From: Tubiluchus corallicola
Lineage: Eukaryota > Priapulida > Priapulimorpha > Priapulimorphida > Tubiluchidae
Direction of reading: 5' to 3'
DNA length: 64,000 nt
NCBI GenBank assembly: GCA_030141605.1
Contig: JAQGDQ010000673.1
Span: 1-64,000, forward strand
The position numbers and the translations under genes are program-made. Under the pieces are notes generated by a model, which worked only from the letters and a program-made list of their open reading frames with translations, did no database searches and was not told the DNA's origin. This document shows, piece after piece, positions 12,301 through 22,192 of this stretch (positions are counted from its first letter, which is position 1; each line of letters begins with the position of its first letter).

Positions 12301-15300
12301 GACTTTTCTTCAAGTAACTTGTCCATTTTCAGGGTGGAAAGATTCCCGTCCGATGGACGGCGCCCGAAGCCATAGCATTCAGAAAGTTCACCTCCGCCAG
12401 CGACGTGTGGTCGTACGGGATAGTCATGTGGGAGGTAATGGGGTACGGCGAGCGCCCATACTGGAACTGGTCTAATCAAGATGTGATCAAGGCTATTGAA
12501 AAGGGGTACCGCCTACCTGCACCGATGGTACGTATTGTGCTTATTTATCTATTTTTTTGCATAAATTGCTCGTAAAATTTAGTAAATGGTGAGATACTAT
12601 CTGTGTCATTTGAATATGACAGAAAACTCGTGTTTCTAAATTGATTTAAATTACCGTATGTACTTACGTACAAGTCGAATTTTTGGGAGGAGATTTTAAG
12701 GTGAAATTTTTGGGGTCGACTTACACTTACGATATGTTTTTGGGAGATGTCGCTAAAGAGTCGTCAACACTACGAATATGTAAAGAAATAATCCTTCATT
12801 ATAAGCTGGACTGAATGAACACACATACTGAGATACTTTACATCAGAGAATGTTCGCATCTTGACATTACTTCACAAAATTAACAAATATTGTGAGTGTT
12901 CATTCAGTCCAGCGTATAACAAAGGATTATTTCTTTACACATTCGTATTGTAGACAACTCTTTAGCGACATCTCCCAAAAACATATCGTAAGTATAAGTC
13001 GACCCCAAAAATTTCACCATAAAATCGCCTCCCAAAAAATAGACTTGTACATAAGTGTATACGGTAAACTTTTAACTTTTTTTGTCGGACGACGTAAATT
13101 GATGTGTTTCTAGCAAATACAATTAACCGTAATTAATATTTTTGAAGATGTGGGTTGTTTTGCTCATGTAATTGCTTTGTGTTGTAAAATATTGTGGCCA
13201 TTTTACTGTTGTAATGAAAATGTTGTAACTACGAAAGCGACCTCTATTTGCGCTTTTGAAGCTCAGACTCCATGCCGAGTCTCTAGGCCAGGGGTGTGCA
13301 AATTGCGGCCCGCAGGGAGAATTTGTGCAGCCCACGAAGAGATTTGTCAACCTAATGAAAGTGCGGCCCGGGCGATTAATTGAGTGTATCCAGCTGAAGG
13401 CCATGCCACGATCCCAAAGATAGTGCGGGTAGTTTTTTCTACTAGATCGGATGCCATTAACCCTTACAAAACGGTTGTAGCTTAATGTCACTGTACTACA
13501 CAGACTGTGTGATACACATTACTAATATGCATTGTAATGAAATTACCACTATCTGTGCTGAAAGTAGAAATATATGGTTTGTAATATAAATTTTAATAAC
13601 TTCTAAAATAGTTTCTTGAGTGTAGTAGTAATGATGTACGCAGGTCGGATGCAAAAAAATCGTTATTAGGCCCTTCTGTACTTGGCTCCTTGATCAAACT
13701 GCCTGTGGCCCGCAGGAATTATGGGAAAGTTTAATGTGGCCCGGCTAGTCAGATAATTTGCACACCCCTGCTCTAGGCCCCACATTTGGTCCGGACTAGG
13801 GCTTCCAGTTCGATCACAGGAAGCCATTTGGGGTGTGACTGCGAGGTTGAAGCCATGGGTTGTTTTTCCAGGATTGTCCGGAAGCCATCTATCAGCTCAT
13901 GTTGGATTGCTGGCAGAAGGAGAGGAACCATCGGCCGAAGTTCCCGGCGGTCGTCAAGACATTAGACACTCTCATTAGGCATCCAGAGTCACTCAGGAAA
14001 ATAGCTAAATCAAGGTAAGCTGTGCGAGCTGAGTAAGTCAGAAATTGCAATTTGCACATAGAACAGAGAATTAGTAAGCTAAATGTGTAAAAAGGGTTAG
14101 TTAATGTATATTCCCAATGGGCAAATTAAAATTAAAATTCGAATTTAAAATGACATCAGTGTTATGAATAAAACTAAGTACCGCTTCATTGCTTGAATTT
14201 AAAACTCGCTGCTGAAGGCTAAAAGTACTTTTACGCAAAAAAGACTTCAAAATGATTACAAACATTTTCAACACATTCTAGATACTGCGGTACCCCGACG
14301 GTAAGCAAAATTAATATGTCATAAATATACTTTTAAGTGTGGTAATTATTATAATAACACGGTGATACTGAAAACAAGATAGTGTTGCTTTATATGCAGA
14401 GTAAAATTGATGTCTCAGCGTTTACGGTAATTAAATCTTGCTACAAATATTAAATGTTTCTACAAGAAAAATAATATAAATATTTACACATAGAACAGAG
14501 AATTAGTAAGCTAAATGTGTAAAAAGGGTTAGCTGGTGTAAATTCCGAATGCGCAAATATATTCGAAGTTAAAATGACATCAGAATTATGAATAAAACTG
14601 CATCTGATGACTTCATTGCTTGAATTTAAAACTCGCTGCTGAAGACTGAAAGTATTTTTGCGTAAAATGACTTTAAAATGACTACAGCCATGTTCGGCAC
14701 ATGTTCGAGACGCTGTGGTGCCCGTACGGTAAGCAGAAAACGTCGTCAATGCAAAACAGTAGCCTACTTAATTTCCTATCAGTAGCAACATTAAAAGTTA
14801 TTCAGATGTTTTTGAAACAGTAAAAATTTGAACAGTAAGATTTAAACATAGCACGTTTGACATCAGCAGAGCAAAAGCTAAAATATCAGCAAAGAATATT
14901 GAAACTAACATAAAAAAACGCGCAGCTGATTTAAAATGTCAGCATCATCTTTGCAATTATCATTAATTATCGTTAATTATCTAGAATTTTGTTATAAAAT
15001 TGTGTTACACATTCGAATATCTTTCTGGCTTCAACTGAAACTTCCATTTGATCAGTTCCGCTGACCATTTTCAAATGCAAACGGTCAACTAAGCGGACAT
15101 TTTAGTAGTTCATTTGTGCACAACAAGGTTTTTTTAAACATTTTTAAGGATCTTTCCATCTTTTCAGGTTCGAGGAAGGATTGGATCCCTTCGCACCCGA
15201 CGCATTATGCGAGTTTCAGAACGTTTACGATTGGCTAGACAACATCAAAATGAGCCGGTACGCCGAGACGCTACAGCGGGCGGGTTACACCACCCCCGAA

Positions 15301-15452
15301 GCCATTTGTAGTCTTAATGTGCTGGTAAGAGGATTTCTTCAAACATTATCGGATGGTAGAAAATAACGAGTGCCGCGTAGCTAACGACTATTCTGTAAAG
15401 TTAGGCAATACTAGTTCTCGTCAAGAATTGGGTAGATGACTCAACTGAGATG

Positions 15453-15503
<51 letters not shown>

Positions 15504-15587
15504 ACATGACACATGGTGACATGTACATACATACATACATGCATACATACATACATACATACACACATACATACATACGTACATACA

Positions 15588-15620
<33 letters not shown>

Positions 15621-15972
15621 CTGTTTGTCCGACCTCGCTTTCACTTATATACATATGTATGTATACAAGCATGTCTCTGTTTGATTTGATTTGATTCTGA
15701 TATTTTCCACTTGGAGAAATTTTTTAGATACGCTTGGAAATCTTAAGTTTTTAATACCCTGTATGCCCGTACGGTTAAAATTAGTATAACTGAAAAAAAA
15801 TTTTATTTCAAGAAGTTTCAAATTATCTTCTAAAATAATTGTCTAATTTTTGCAGGAGTTGTTAAGATTGGGAGTGACGCTAGTCGGTCATCAGAAGAAG
15901 ATAATGAACAGTGTTCAAACGCTACGCTCTCAACTACAGGGCACGCATATAACCGAGGGTTTCCTAGTCTAA
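3300..15972 (+). CDS. Eph receptor tyrosine kinase, 3' part (nine exons, juxtamembrane to C-terminus)
   Basis: Joining the nine exons gives about 413 residues ending at the TAA at 15970-15972. Order: juxtamembrane segment with the paired tyrosines of the Eph YVDPxTYEDP motif; glycine loop GGGEFGDV; VAIK lysine; HRDLAARN catalytic loop split across an exon junction; DFG as ADFGL; activation segment [19 protein letters not shown]; and a C-terminal SAM domain. Eph receptors bind membrane-tethered ephrins at cell contacts and signal through this kinase; all visible catalytic residues are intact. The tail ends G-F-L-V, a plausible hydrophobic PDZ-binding end. Ligand-binding, cysteine-rich, fibronectin and transmembrane exons are not seen and presumably lie upstream of the window. 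Odd: the usual HPN turn after the alphaC helix reads DDNN. Exon phases agree at every junction. Confidence 0.95.
3351..3722. mobile_element. pogo/Tigger-type MITE
   Basis: Terminal inverted repeats AGTCAACCCTCGTTAAAC and the matching GTTTAACGAGGGTTGACT, with TA on both sides (3349-3350, 3723-3724). About 372 bp, with no transposase frame. It begins about 20 bases after the micro-exon donor site. Confidence 0.8.
3735..4140. other. Intron with fragments of hAT-like and Tigger-like ends
   Basis: CAGTGGTTCCCAACC at about 3737 looks like a hAT terminus, and CAGTGTTCCCTCACTTATCG at about 3821 looks like a Tigger-like terminus. I could not find matching right ends. Confidence 0.4.
4199..4339 (+). 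CDS. Eph exon: juxtamembrane tyrosines and start of glycine loop
   Basis: Acceptor CTTGCAG, donor G|GTACGT, phase 1 at both ends. Encodes the [16 protein letters not shown] motif, whose two tyrosines in the family autoinhibit the kinase until phosphorylated, then the first kinase strand up to IIGG. Confidence 0.95.
4789..7536. repeat. 27-bp minisatellite, about 102 copies, in Eph intron
   Basis: The 27-bp unit CATTACACCC(A/G)ATTAGCG followed by AATTAATTA is repeated almost perfectly for 2.75 kb. Variation is mainly A/G at position 11; rare CACCAAATTA units occur at about 5605, 6523 and 6602, and one unit lacks a base at about 5553. Because 27 is divisible by three the array gives a long nine-residue-repeat open frame, which I do not consider a gene. 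It ends 100 bases before the next exon. Confidence 0.97.
7637..7822 (+). CDS. Eph exon: glycine loop, VAIK lysine, alphaC
   Basis: Acceptor CTGTAG, donor A|GTAAGT, phase 1 to phase 1. Encodes [16 protein letters not shown] with the ATP-binding lysine, and [11 protein letters not shown] with the alphaC glutamate. The following [10 protein letters not shown] replaces the common FDHPNIIHLE. Confidence 0.97.
7851..8896. mobile_element. Family-B MITE with TTAA ends, carrying a nested Tigger MITE
   Basis: The left end TTAAAGGAAAGCCGGACAAT and the right end, which inverts to TTAAAGGAAGACCGGACGAT, flank about 1 kb. TTAA at both borders suggests a piggyBac-type target site. The element is split by the Tigger MITE at 7877-8356. 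Related halves occur at 50318-50580 and 52381-52540. Confidence 0.65.
7877..8356. mobile_element. pogo/Tigger-type MITE, nested
   Basis: CAGTGGACTCTCGTTATAAG at the left and its inverted counterpart at the right, with TA duplications at 7875-7876 and 8357-8358. It interrupts the family-B element, so it inserted later. Confidence 0.85.
8930..8982. repeat. (TG)n microsatellite
   Basis: Interrupted TG/CG dinucleotide run. Confidence 0.9.
9013..9150. mobile_element. Tigger-like terminal fragment
   Basis: TACAGTAAGTCCTCGCTTAG is a typical pogo/Tigger terminus. The other end was not found. Confidence 0.45.
9364..9524 (+). CDS. Eph exon: hinge to HR of the catalytic loop
   Basis: Acceptor TTTTTAG, donor CGG|GTAAGT, entry phase 1, exit phase 0. 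Encodes [16 protein letters not shown] (hinge and alphaD) through [12 protein letters not shown]. Confidence 0.97.
9570..10055 (+). mobile_element. Family-C MITE-like repeat
   Basis: Same family as 23100-24110 (an inverted pair), 34000-34615 and 43190-43480. Shared blocks are TTACATGCATTTCGCC-like sequence, CTTACAGTAGCACTGTAC, AATTATCAGAAACG and the end GTCTTCCTTTAA. Its end lies about 25 bases before the next Eph exon. Confidence 0.7.
10079..10192 (+). CDS. Eph exon: DLAARN, DFG, activation loop
   Basis: Phase 0 at both ends (38 codons). Encodes [21 protein letters not shown] and GAYTTR with the activation-loop tyrosine. Confidence 0.97.
10193..11310. other. Eph intron without recognised element
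   Basis: AT-rich sequence with short frames only. I see no splice-bounded coding block or clear repeat terminus here. Confidence 0.5.
11311..12332 (-). repeat. 145-bp tandem array, seven copies, with a tRNA-like block, abutting a splice acceptor
   Basis: Anchor GGTACGACTC/GGTATGACTC recurs at 11318, 11463, 11608, 11753, 11898, 12042 and 12186 (spacing 145, then 144). On the minus strand each unit contains GGTTGCAGGTTCAACTCCCG, a good pol III B-box and T-arm-like sequence as in tRNA-derived SINEs; an A box is not convincing. The unit also carries TTCTTCAAGTAACTTGTCC, the pyrimidine-rich tract before the next exon. Only the last copy continues into TTTTCAG and the exon. Confidence 0.9.
12333..12527 (+). 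CDS. Eph exon: P+1 loop, APE, kinase C-lobe
   Basis: 65 codons in phase 0. Encodes [33 protein letters not shown] and the GERPYW region. The upstream acceptor is the end of the 145-bp array. Confidence 0.97.
12654..13064. mobile_element. Palindromic foldback MITE, TA target
   Basis: Two arms of about 190 bp are inverted copies of each other, from CCGTATGTACTTACGTACAA to the matching TTGTACATAAGTGTATACGG, bounded by TA at 12652 and 13065. There is almost no spacer, so the transcript would form a long hairpin. Similar GTCGAC/TTGTACA motifs recur at about 44355-44450. Confidence 0.75.
13289..13770. mobile_element. hAT-type MITE with perfect 8-bp duplication
   Basis: Ends CAGGGGTGTGCAAATT and AATTTGCACACCCCTG, flanked on both sides by CTCTAGGC (13281-13288, 13771-13778). 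The GCGGCCCGCAGG and GTGGCCCGCAGG blocks lie just inside. Confidence 0.92.
13872..14014 (+). CDS. Eph exon: end of kinase domain
   Basis: Acceptor TTTTCCAG, donor AG|GTAAGC, phase 0 to 2. Encodes [17 protein letters not shown] and RPKF, the canonical kinase subdomain XI. Confidence 0.97.
14056..14735. repeat. Direct duplication, about 250 bp, 432-bp period
   Basis: The block starting ACATAGAACAGAGAATTAG at 14056 recurs at 14488 with moderate divergence. It lies in the Eph intron, and no known family is recognised. Confidence 0.8.
15168..15324 (+). CDS. Eph exon: linker and first half of SAM domain
   Basis: Phase 2 to 0. Encodes [18 protein letters not shown] and [15 protein letters not shown], the first SAM helices. 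Confidence 0.95.
15450..15625. repeat. (TA)n-(TG)n-(CATA)n microsatellite
   Basis: Compound simple repeat in the last Eph intron. Confidence 0.95.
15856..15972 (+). CDS. Eph last coding exon: rest of SAM domain and tail
   Basis: Acceptor TTTTGCAG, 38 codons plus TAA. Encodes [16 protein letters not shown], a signature of Eph SAM domains, and a short tail ending GFLV. Confidence 0.96.
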   Translation, partial: ELLRLGVTLVGHQKKIMNSVQTLRSQLQGTHITEGFLV

Positions 15973-17378
15973 TTATTGTAAATACGTCCCGCCCGTCTGA
16001 GACACTAAACACCCGCCCACCGGGGGCAGGCACATATCAGTTTCGTAGCGGACAATGTGTTTTCGTATTCACGATGCGTAACAATCGTGCATGGATGGAT
16101 CGTCGTCGGCGTCGCATCTCGTCGGTCGGCATGGCTGCGCGACGAACAGTCATCATCGCTTCTCGTCGTTCGACACGACCGCGAGGCGAACGTCGTCGTT
16201 TTGTGACTATTTCGTTTCCCCGCGGAAACACTTTTCGCGGCATTTTTAGTTAGTGGACGATCGTTGATGATGATTCGAGAATTTCTGCTAGTCTTAAGCG
16301 TTGCTCTGCGGTTCGAATGCTAAATGGAATCAGAGGCTGAGTTTTCTACCTACATACTGGACTTGCATGCAAATCAAGTAACGCATTCTAATCTAAACTT
16401 TCTGCCATTTCTGTAGTTTGTTGTCAAACTTTGCACTTGGTATCCGAAAAAAAACTGAAAAAGTTCGTTCTTAGTTCAGAATTGTTAAACTTCGGATGCA
16501 CATGGTTGGCCAGTAAACAGGAGTCTGTATTGATTTGGTATTATAAAAATTCGTTTCATAGCATTTTTGATGATGATATACAGTTGTTGTTCTTGCAAGA
16601 TCATGTGTTCTATGAATTGTATTAAAATATATAAAAGTTGAGTTGACTTTTTGCAAAAATTATGACTATATACCAGCCACTTGTTCCACTATATTACATA
16701 TTGTAGGCGAACTGTAATTAGACCGTTGTAAAATTTTAGTACAGAATCAAATTTTTAATTGTATCTTTCGTGATTAAGCAGACGTAAACGTGTGATTGTA
16801 GTTGGCAAAGCAGGTGAGTTAACTTTTAATTATTGTTAATTTATGTAAATATGTTTTACGGATCATAGCAATCATCGTATTGTAAATTATGTAAATAGTG
16901 TATAGTTAGTTTTAGTACATGTATCGTTGTTTTTTATAGTTGCATATCATGTATGACGTACTCTCTTGCATAGCCAACATATTTATCTTGGCTATTATGA
17001 ACGGTTTTTATCGTATTATGGACTGTGACATGTTATATTCAGTGGCCTACTATTCCATGTCGTGTGGTTTCGTCGCGTGACGCGTTACGTGGCTGCCGAC
17101 ACGCCAAATCGTAAATGTAAAATGATGATTATTTTTGATAAGCAAACGATACTAGCTGTACGTGTGTGTGTGTGAAGACACAACTCGATTATGTACCAGG
17201 CCTACATGATAGATAAGTACTGTTGTATATAATGATTATTTAGATGTTATTTATGTTATCTGTTGTGTTGTGTTTTGATGTTTACGACTGTACCGTTAAT
17301 AATATTCACCAGCTATAAGACAAGTTAATATGTATACGAATATGACCTCAGACGGAGTTGTATGCGTTTGATTATGAG
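15973..17378 (+). other. Probable Eph 3' UTR and downstream sequence
   Basis: There is no coding block. The first 280 bases are rich in CGTCG and hold an arginine-rich antisense frame I regard as chance. AT-rich sequence follows. No single AATAAA stands out; ATTAAA occurs at 16622. The right inverted-repeat arm begins at 17379. Confidence 0.5.
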
Positions 17379-17593
17379 AGGTGTGTCACTATTATTTTCC
17401 CAGAATTTTCAAAAATTTACCAAGACTTTTGTAGTTAAAAACAACTCGACTTTATTAAAACTTTTACATCAAAAATATTACATTATTCAGGGCCTATTTC
17501 AAGGGGGGAAGTGGGGATACTTTCCCGGGGCCTCACCCTCCAGGGGGACCTCGCGCCAAGGTAACATTTTTTTGCTTTATGCGAACATGCTGC

Positions 17594-17629
<36 letters not shown>

Positions 17630-19900
17630 TCTCTCTCTCTCTTCTCTCTCTCACTCTCTCTCTCTCTGGCCGCATGCGCGCCGTTTGCCAGTATTGACAA
17701 GCTTTAAGGTCTTGTCTTGAGAATAAAGCAATTTTTCTTTCAATTGTTCTTTCCTTTAACAACTGTATAACTCCATATTTTCTCTTCGAAAATGCTTCTC
17801 CAACGTTCTAGCAGTTCAAAAATTTTCTGGGCGCCAACGACGGGGCCTCACATGCCCCACTTCCCCGGGCCTCGCCTAGGCTGAAATAGGCCCTGAACAC
17901 ATTTACATTAAAAAGTTAAAATCGTGCCAAACGTTTCAACTAGCTGCTGCTGTCATCAACGGTGGAAAATTGACAAATATAAACAACTGCCTATATAAAC
18001 TGGTTGAATGTTATATAATATAAACGTTATATATAATATTATATATATAATATAAATGTCATATAACATTGAATGTTTTTAATATAAAAGTTTTAATAAA
18101 GTCGGGTTGTTTTTACGAGGTCTCTTCCTTAAGACTTGGTTCAAGTTTTTCACGTTAAAGTTTTAAAGAGTTAAATTACAAAATAGATTCCTCTTTTTTG
18201 CAATGTTGAGCTTCCAATGTTTGTTTATATAACTATGCATTCATTATGATCAAAATCAATCAATCAATCATCATGTAAATAACCTAAATTTGTTACTGTC
18301 AAAACCTAATTATGAAGTCAGATACCATTATTGATCATGTAGTATGTTATTTCGCTTGATTTTCTTAAAAATTATTACTAGTTATATACTTTGTATACAT
18401 TTATTTCTTCAAAAAACAGTTAATATAGACGTATGATAACTTTGGATGGTGTTACAGCATTCAGTTGCAAATGTACAACTTTGTAATGTTCTTCAATGGT
18501 ATTGCATTTCTACTGATAAAATTTTGTCGTGTTGAAAATTATCGTTCTGTGTGAAATATTTAATAAACTTTTTCTATTTAATTGAAATCTGGGCTTTCGC
18601 TTGTTATTTCGTGAAAGGAAAATGGAGAAATGTTTCTCATTCGCAAATCAAGCTGAAAAATCGAACGGGGGATCTTAATGAACCGCTGTCGCTAGTTTAT
18701 TTACCGGTAATATATGAATTTTAACTTAATTTCAATATTTAATAAACTTTTTAATTGAAATCTAGGCTCTCGCTATTTTGTGAAAGGAAATCTTAAAGGA
18801 CAAGAAAAGGGCCACCTGAAGTTGGTTTCAGAAAAATCGCCTTAAAAATTAAATTACTTTATAGCAATTTTATGCACATATCGTATTCGTGTTGAAAGGA
18901 ATTTTCGTTTGTTTTTATTTTAAATCCCGCAGTACTGTTCCAACGGCGCCATTACATGACGTCACTACGCCACGTAAATCAAGGGAAGAAAAGTCAATGT
19001 TAAATTATGACCCAAAACACTTTCCGTGCAAATCTATATCGCTTAGATTTTCACTTACCTGCTGGAAAGACTTATGTAACTAGACTAATCATTTAAAATG
19101 TTTGTGCCAATTGGTCAAATGTCGCTGACTCACCCTCCAGGGTGCGCCACTTGCTAAGCAAAAACGTATTTTTCATCTTATTGACAAGATACAGTAATTT
19201 AAAATTTTACTTAATTAGCAACATGTAAGCTACGAATGCTCTGATTATTTTTCAAACATTACACAATGTTATCAAAACTTGTTTCAAACGACCTACCATC
19301 AAAATGGCTGCGCCTAACGGCCATCGCGGGAGTTTAAATTTACACGTTTTATACAGCGTTATGCAAGCCCTGCATACGAAAAGGTAGCACGTAAGTGCTA
19401 TATAATTTCAGGACGAATTTTTTTAAGCTTTATGTAAGTGGAGGGTTTTCTTGTGCCTTGATGAACATTGATCGATGATTCTTGAAGGTCAACATAGGGT
19501 CAAGTTTATTTAGTAAGCCTTTGAATAAACTGATAGGTTAAGCTTTATTTGGCATTCTTAACAATGTAATGGCATACCACACTTAAAACTGCAGTTGTTA
19601 TCGCGTTATTTGATCAGTTATTAAATCAATTAAACCTTTACCTGTCACTGGTCACCTTGTTCTGTTGACAACAACAATGATGACAATAGACGACGATGAA
19701 AACGACAAACACAACCATAGCATCGGCAACAACAACAACAGCAGTAGCAACAACAGCAATAGCAGCAGTAACAACAACAACAGCAGGAACAGCATCATCA
19801 ACAGCAGTAACAACAACTACTACTACTACAACAGTAGCAGCAACACCAGCAGTAAGAACAACAACAACTACTACTACTACTACTACAGCAGTAACAACAA
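17379..19900 (+). repeat. Right arm of ~2.5 kb inverted repeat
   Basis: Reverse complement of 1-2532. Shared landmarks are AGGTGTGTCACT at the inner end, the hAT-like MITE (about 17489-17895), the CT tract 17598-17668, the family-A MITE (18795-19458) and the trinucleotide tract. Differences are scattered substitutions and small indels, so the arms are recent or have been homogenised. Confidence 0.9.
18795..19458 (+). mobile_element. Family-A MITE-like repeat, forward copy
   Basis: Begins TTAAAGGACAAGAAAAGGG and ends GGGTTTTCTTGTGCCTT, an imperfect inverted pair. Contains TGACGTCA at about 18957. Confidence 0.7.
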
Positions 19901-20255
19901 CAACAACAACAACAACAGCAGCAGCAACAACAACAACAACAACAACAGCAAAAACAACAACAAGAAGAGCAGTAACAACAACAACAACAACAACTACTAC
20001 TACTACTACTACTACAACAGTAGCAGCAATACCAGCAGTAACAACAACAACAACAACAGCAGCAGTAACAACAACAACAGCAGCAGCAGCAACAACAACA
20101 ACAGCAGCAGCAACAGCAAAAACAACAACAACAATAGCACCAGCAACAACAACAGCAGTAACAACAACAACAGCTACTACTACAACAACAGCAGCAGCAA
20201 CAACAACAACAGCAACAGCAGCAACATCAACAACGTCAATAACGACGATGATGAG
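19690..20255. repeat. (CAA/CAG/CTA)n mixed trinucleotide tract
   Basis: Open in several frames only because of its period of three (poly-N/S, poly-T/A). Not treated as a gene. Confidence 0.92.
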
Positions 20256-20540
20256 AACAACAACTTGTTTCTGCTTTTACGAACTTTAAATTTGCCATCG
20301 CTTGTCTTCATCTTAACTGTACATGTTAACCAACTTAACGAGTTTACAAACATTTTCTAATAAATACGTAAATAAATAAATAAATAAATAAATAAACACG
20401 CAAAGGAATACACAGACAAGGTGAAAATAAGTAACAAACAAACAAAAATGGAGCAAATAAACAAATTTTGACTAAGCTATGTAATTTAAATGCGTATTAA
20501 GTCTTCAAAATGGAGGTTAAAACTGTTGAATGACTAGAAC

Positions 20541-20690
20541 AGTGGGTCCCAACCTTTTTTGACCCCCCCTTTTGAAGACTGCTGATTCTCGTTCCCCCTA
20601 GCCCACAAACAATGCATTATTTTTATTTTTCCACTCATTCGTTCCCCCCTAGAGGTGGCTCATCCCCCCCTTATAGCATTTTTTTATGCG
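20541..20690. mobile_element. hAT-like terminal fragment
   Basis: CAGTGGGTCCCAACCTTTTT resembles a hAT end. No partner end was found before the family-A copy begins. Confidence 0.4.
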
Positions 20691-21292
20691 TATATCGTAT
20701 TTGAAATGTTATGAAATATAGTGTTGAATGAAATTTTTTCTTTTCATTTTAAATCTCGCGCAATACTGTTCCGACCTCACCATTACATGACGTCATGCAC
20801 ACACAATTTCGGGGAAGAAAAGGAAATATTAAATTATGTCTCAAAAAACTTTCCATGCAAAGTTATATCACTTAGCATTTCGCTCACCTGCTGGAAAGAC
20901 TTATGTAACTAGAAAAGAAAATTACTTATTTAAAATGCTTCCACCAATTAGTAACATGTCGTTAACTCACCTCCAGGGTACACCACTCACTAGCCAAAAA
21001 ACGTATTTTAATTTTATTGATAAGATACGGTAATTTAATATTTTAATTTGTTAGTGACGTGTGCGCTACGCATGCTCTGATTATTTTGTCAAACTTTACT
21101 CAGTGTTGTATAAACTTGTTTCAAACGACTTATCGTCAAAATGGCTGCGTCTAACGGTCATCGCGGGAGTTTAAATTATACAGAGTTACTTGCAATGCAA
21201 GCCCTGTATGCAAAAAGGCAGTACGTGAGTGGTATAAAATTTCAAGACGAAATTTTTTAACCTTTATGTAAGTGACGGGTTTTCTTGTGATT
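20690..21292 (+). mobile_element. Family-A MITE-like repeat
   Basis: Forward, diverged copy with TGACGTCA near 20788 and CTGGAAAGACTTATGTAACT near 20892. It ends TTTTCTTGTGATTTAA. Confidence 0.7.
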
Positions 21293-21344
21293 TAAGTCAG
21301 ACTTCATCAGCTTGCTTACTTCTTAAGCTTACGAATTAAGAACA

Positions 21345-21935
21345 ATGTTTAAAATCCCAATTTTACAAGCACACAATGACTTCTACACAATCCTGTTTTT
21401 ATATAAATACATCAACAATATTAACACGCCCTTCATCAAAAATAAGCTTCCACTCCTCTTGGAGCCAACATTAAATCCAAGAACACACAATATTAAACAA
21501 ACACGCACTAATAACAAATACGGCAACAATTCTGTCACTAAACAAGGAGTTCAACTTTGGAATACCCTGCCATCAAATTTAAAACAAATCAAATCTTTCA
21601 ACGAATTCAAATCAAAATCAAAAATATATACATTACATCGTTTTGAAAACCCAACATACGTAAACGATAATATATATTCATCTGCAAATTTTATTTACCC
21701 ACGTTATTAAATTATATGTATGTATTGTATATAGTCTATTATAATTTCCGTATAATAGTATAATGTATATTTTGTTTTAAATTTTTGGCACAGTAGTTTT
21801 TAGTTTGCACTGGACGCATTTGCCTTTAACAGTCGTGTGAATTTTATTCTCATGCTGAGATGTTCTTTTATGCTTTTATAGTTACGAATATCCATTTTTT
21901 ATGGCAAATAAAGATTATATATATATATATATATA
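21345..21935 (+). mobile_element. LINE 3' end: reverse-transcriptase C-terminus plus 3' UTR
   Basis: A 121-residue open end containing GVQLWNTLPSNLKQIKSF, the tail signature of CR1/L2/Jockey-like ORF2 proteins. The 3' UTR runs to AAATAAAGATTATATATATA at about 21906-21936. It is 5'-truncated and lacks the polymerase and nuclease. Relatives occur at 42472, 45145 and 54190. Confidence 0.75.
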
Positions 21936-21936
21936 T

Positions 21937-22184
21937 AAGTTCATTTCACAAGCTTGGATTTTTCGCGAGTTCCGTTACTGATTTTATGACGTCACCCAAT
22001 CATTCGCGTGCTTCCTAATTAGTGACGTCACCAGTGAGACACGGGTGTTAATTTGTGACGTCATTATGGAGATTTCATTTGTAAAACAACTGCGCACAAC
22101 ACTCGGTTATTTTTCCAACAGGGTCGAGTAGAGTCTATTTCATCATCACAGTCGCGTTTAACTACACCTACACCTGTGCTCGCG
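21937..22184. repeat. ~248-bp segment duplicated at 45588-45836
   Basis: Nearly identical to the stretch after the LINE tail at 45 kb. Includes three TGACGTCA palindromes. The homology stops at GCTCGCG, within the NRF1-like site of this copy. Confidence 0.85.
21987..22063 (+). promoter_or_regulatory. Three CRE-like palindromes (TGACGTCA)
   Basis: Perfect TGACGTCA at 21987-21994, 22023-22030 and 22056-22063, spaced 36 and 33 bp, 290-370 bp before the ATG of the candidate peptide gene. CREB/ATF-type factors bind this octamer. Their role here is inferred from position only. Confidence 0.45.
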
Positions 22185-22192
22185 CATGCGCA
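22181..22192 (+). promoter_or_regulatory. NRF1-like site CGCGCATGCGCA
   Basis: Matches the palindromic NRF1 consensus (GCGCATGCGC), common in animal promoters close to transcription starts. Located about 165 bp upstream of the candidate start codon and just past the end of the duplicated block. Confidence 0.45.

Noticed and set aside
16037-16243. Arg-rich minus-strand frame after the Eph stop
   Set aside because: CGTCG-rich 3' UTR sequence gives chance Arg codons; no splice or promoter support.
19665-20360. 231-codon Asn/Ser-rich frame
   Set aside because: Trinucleotide repeat within the inverted-repeat arm; its reverse copy lies at the window start.
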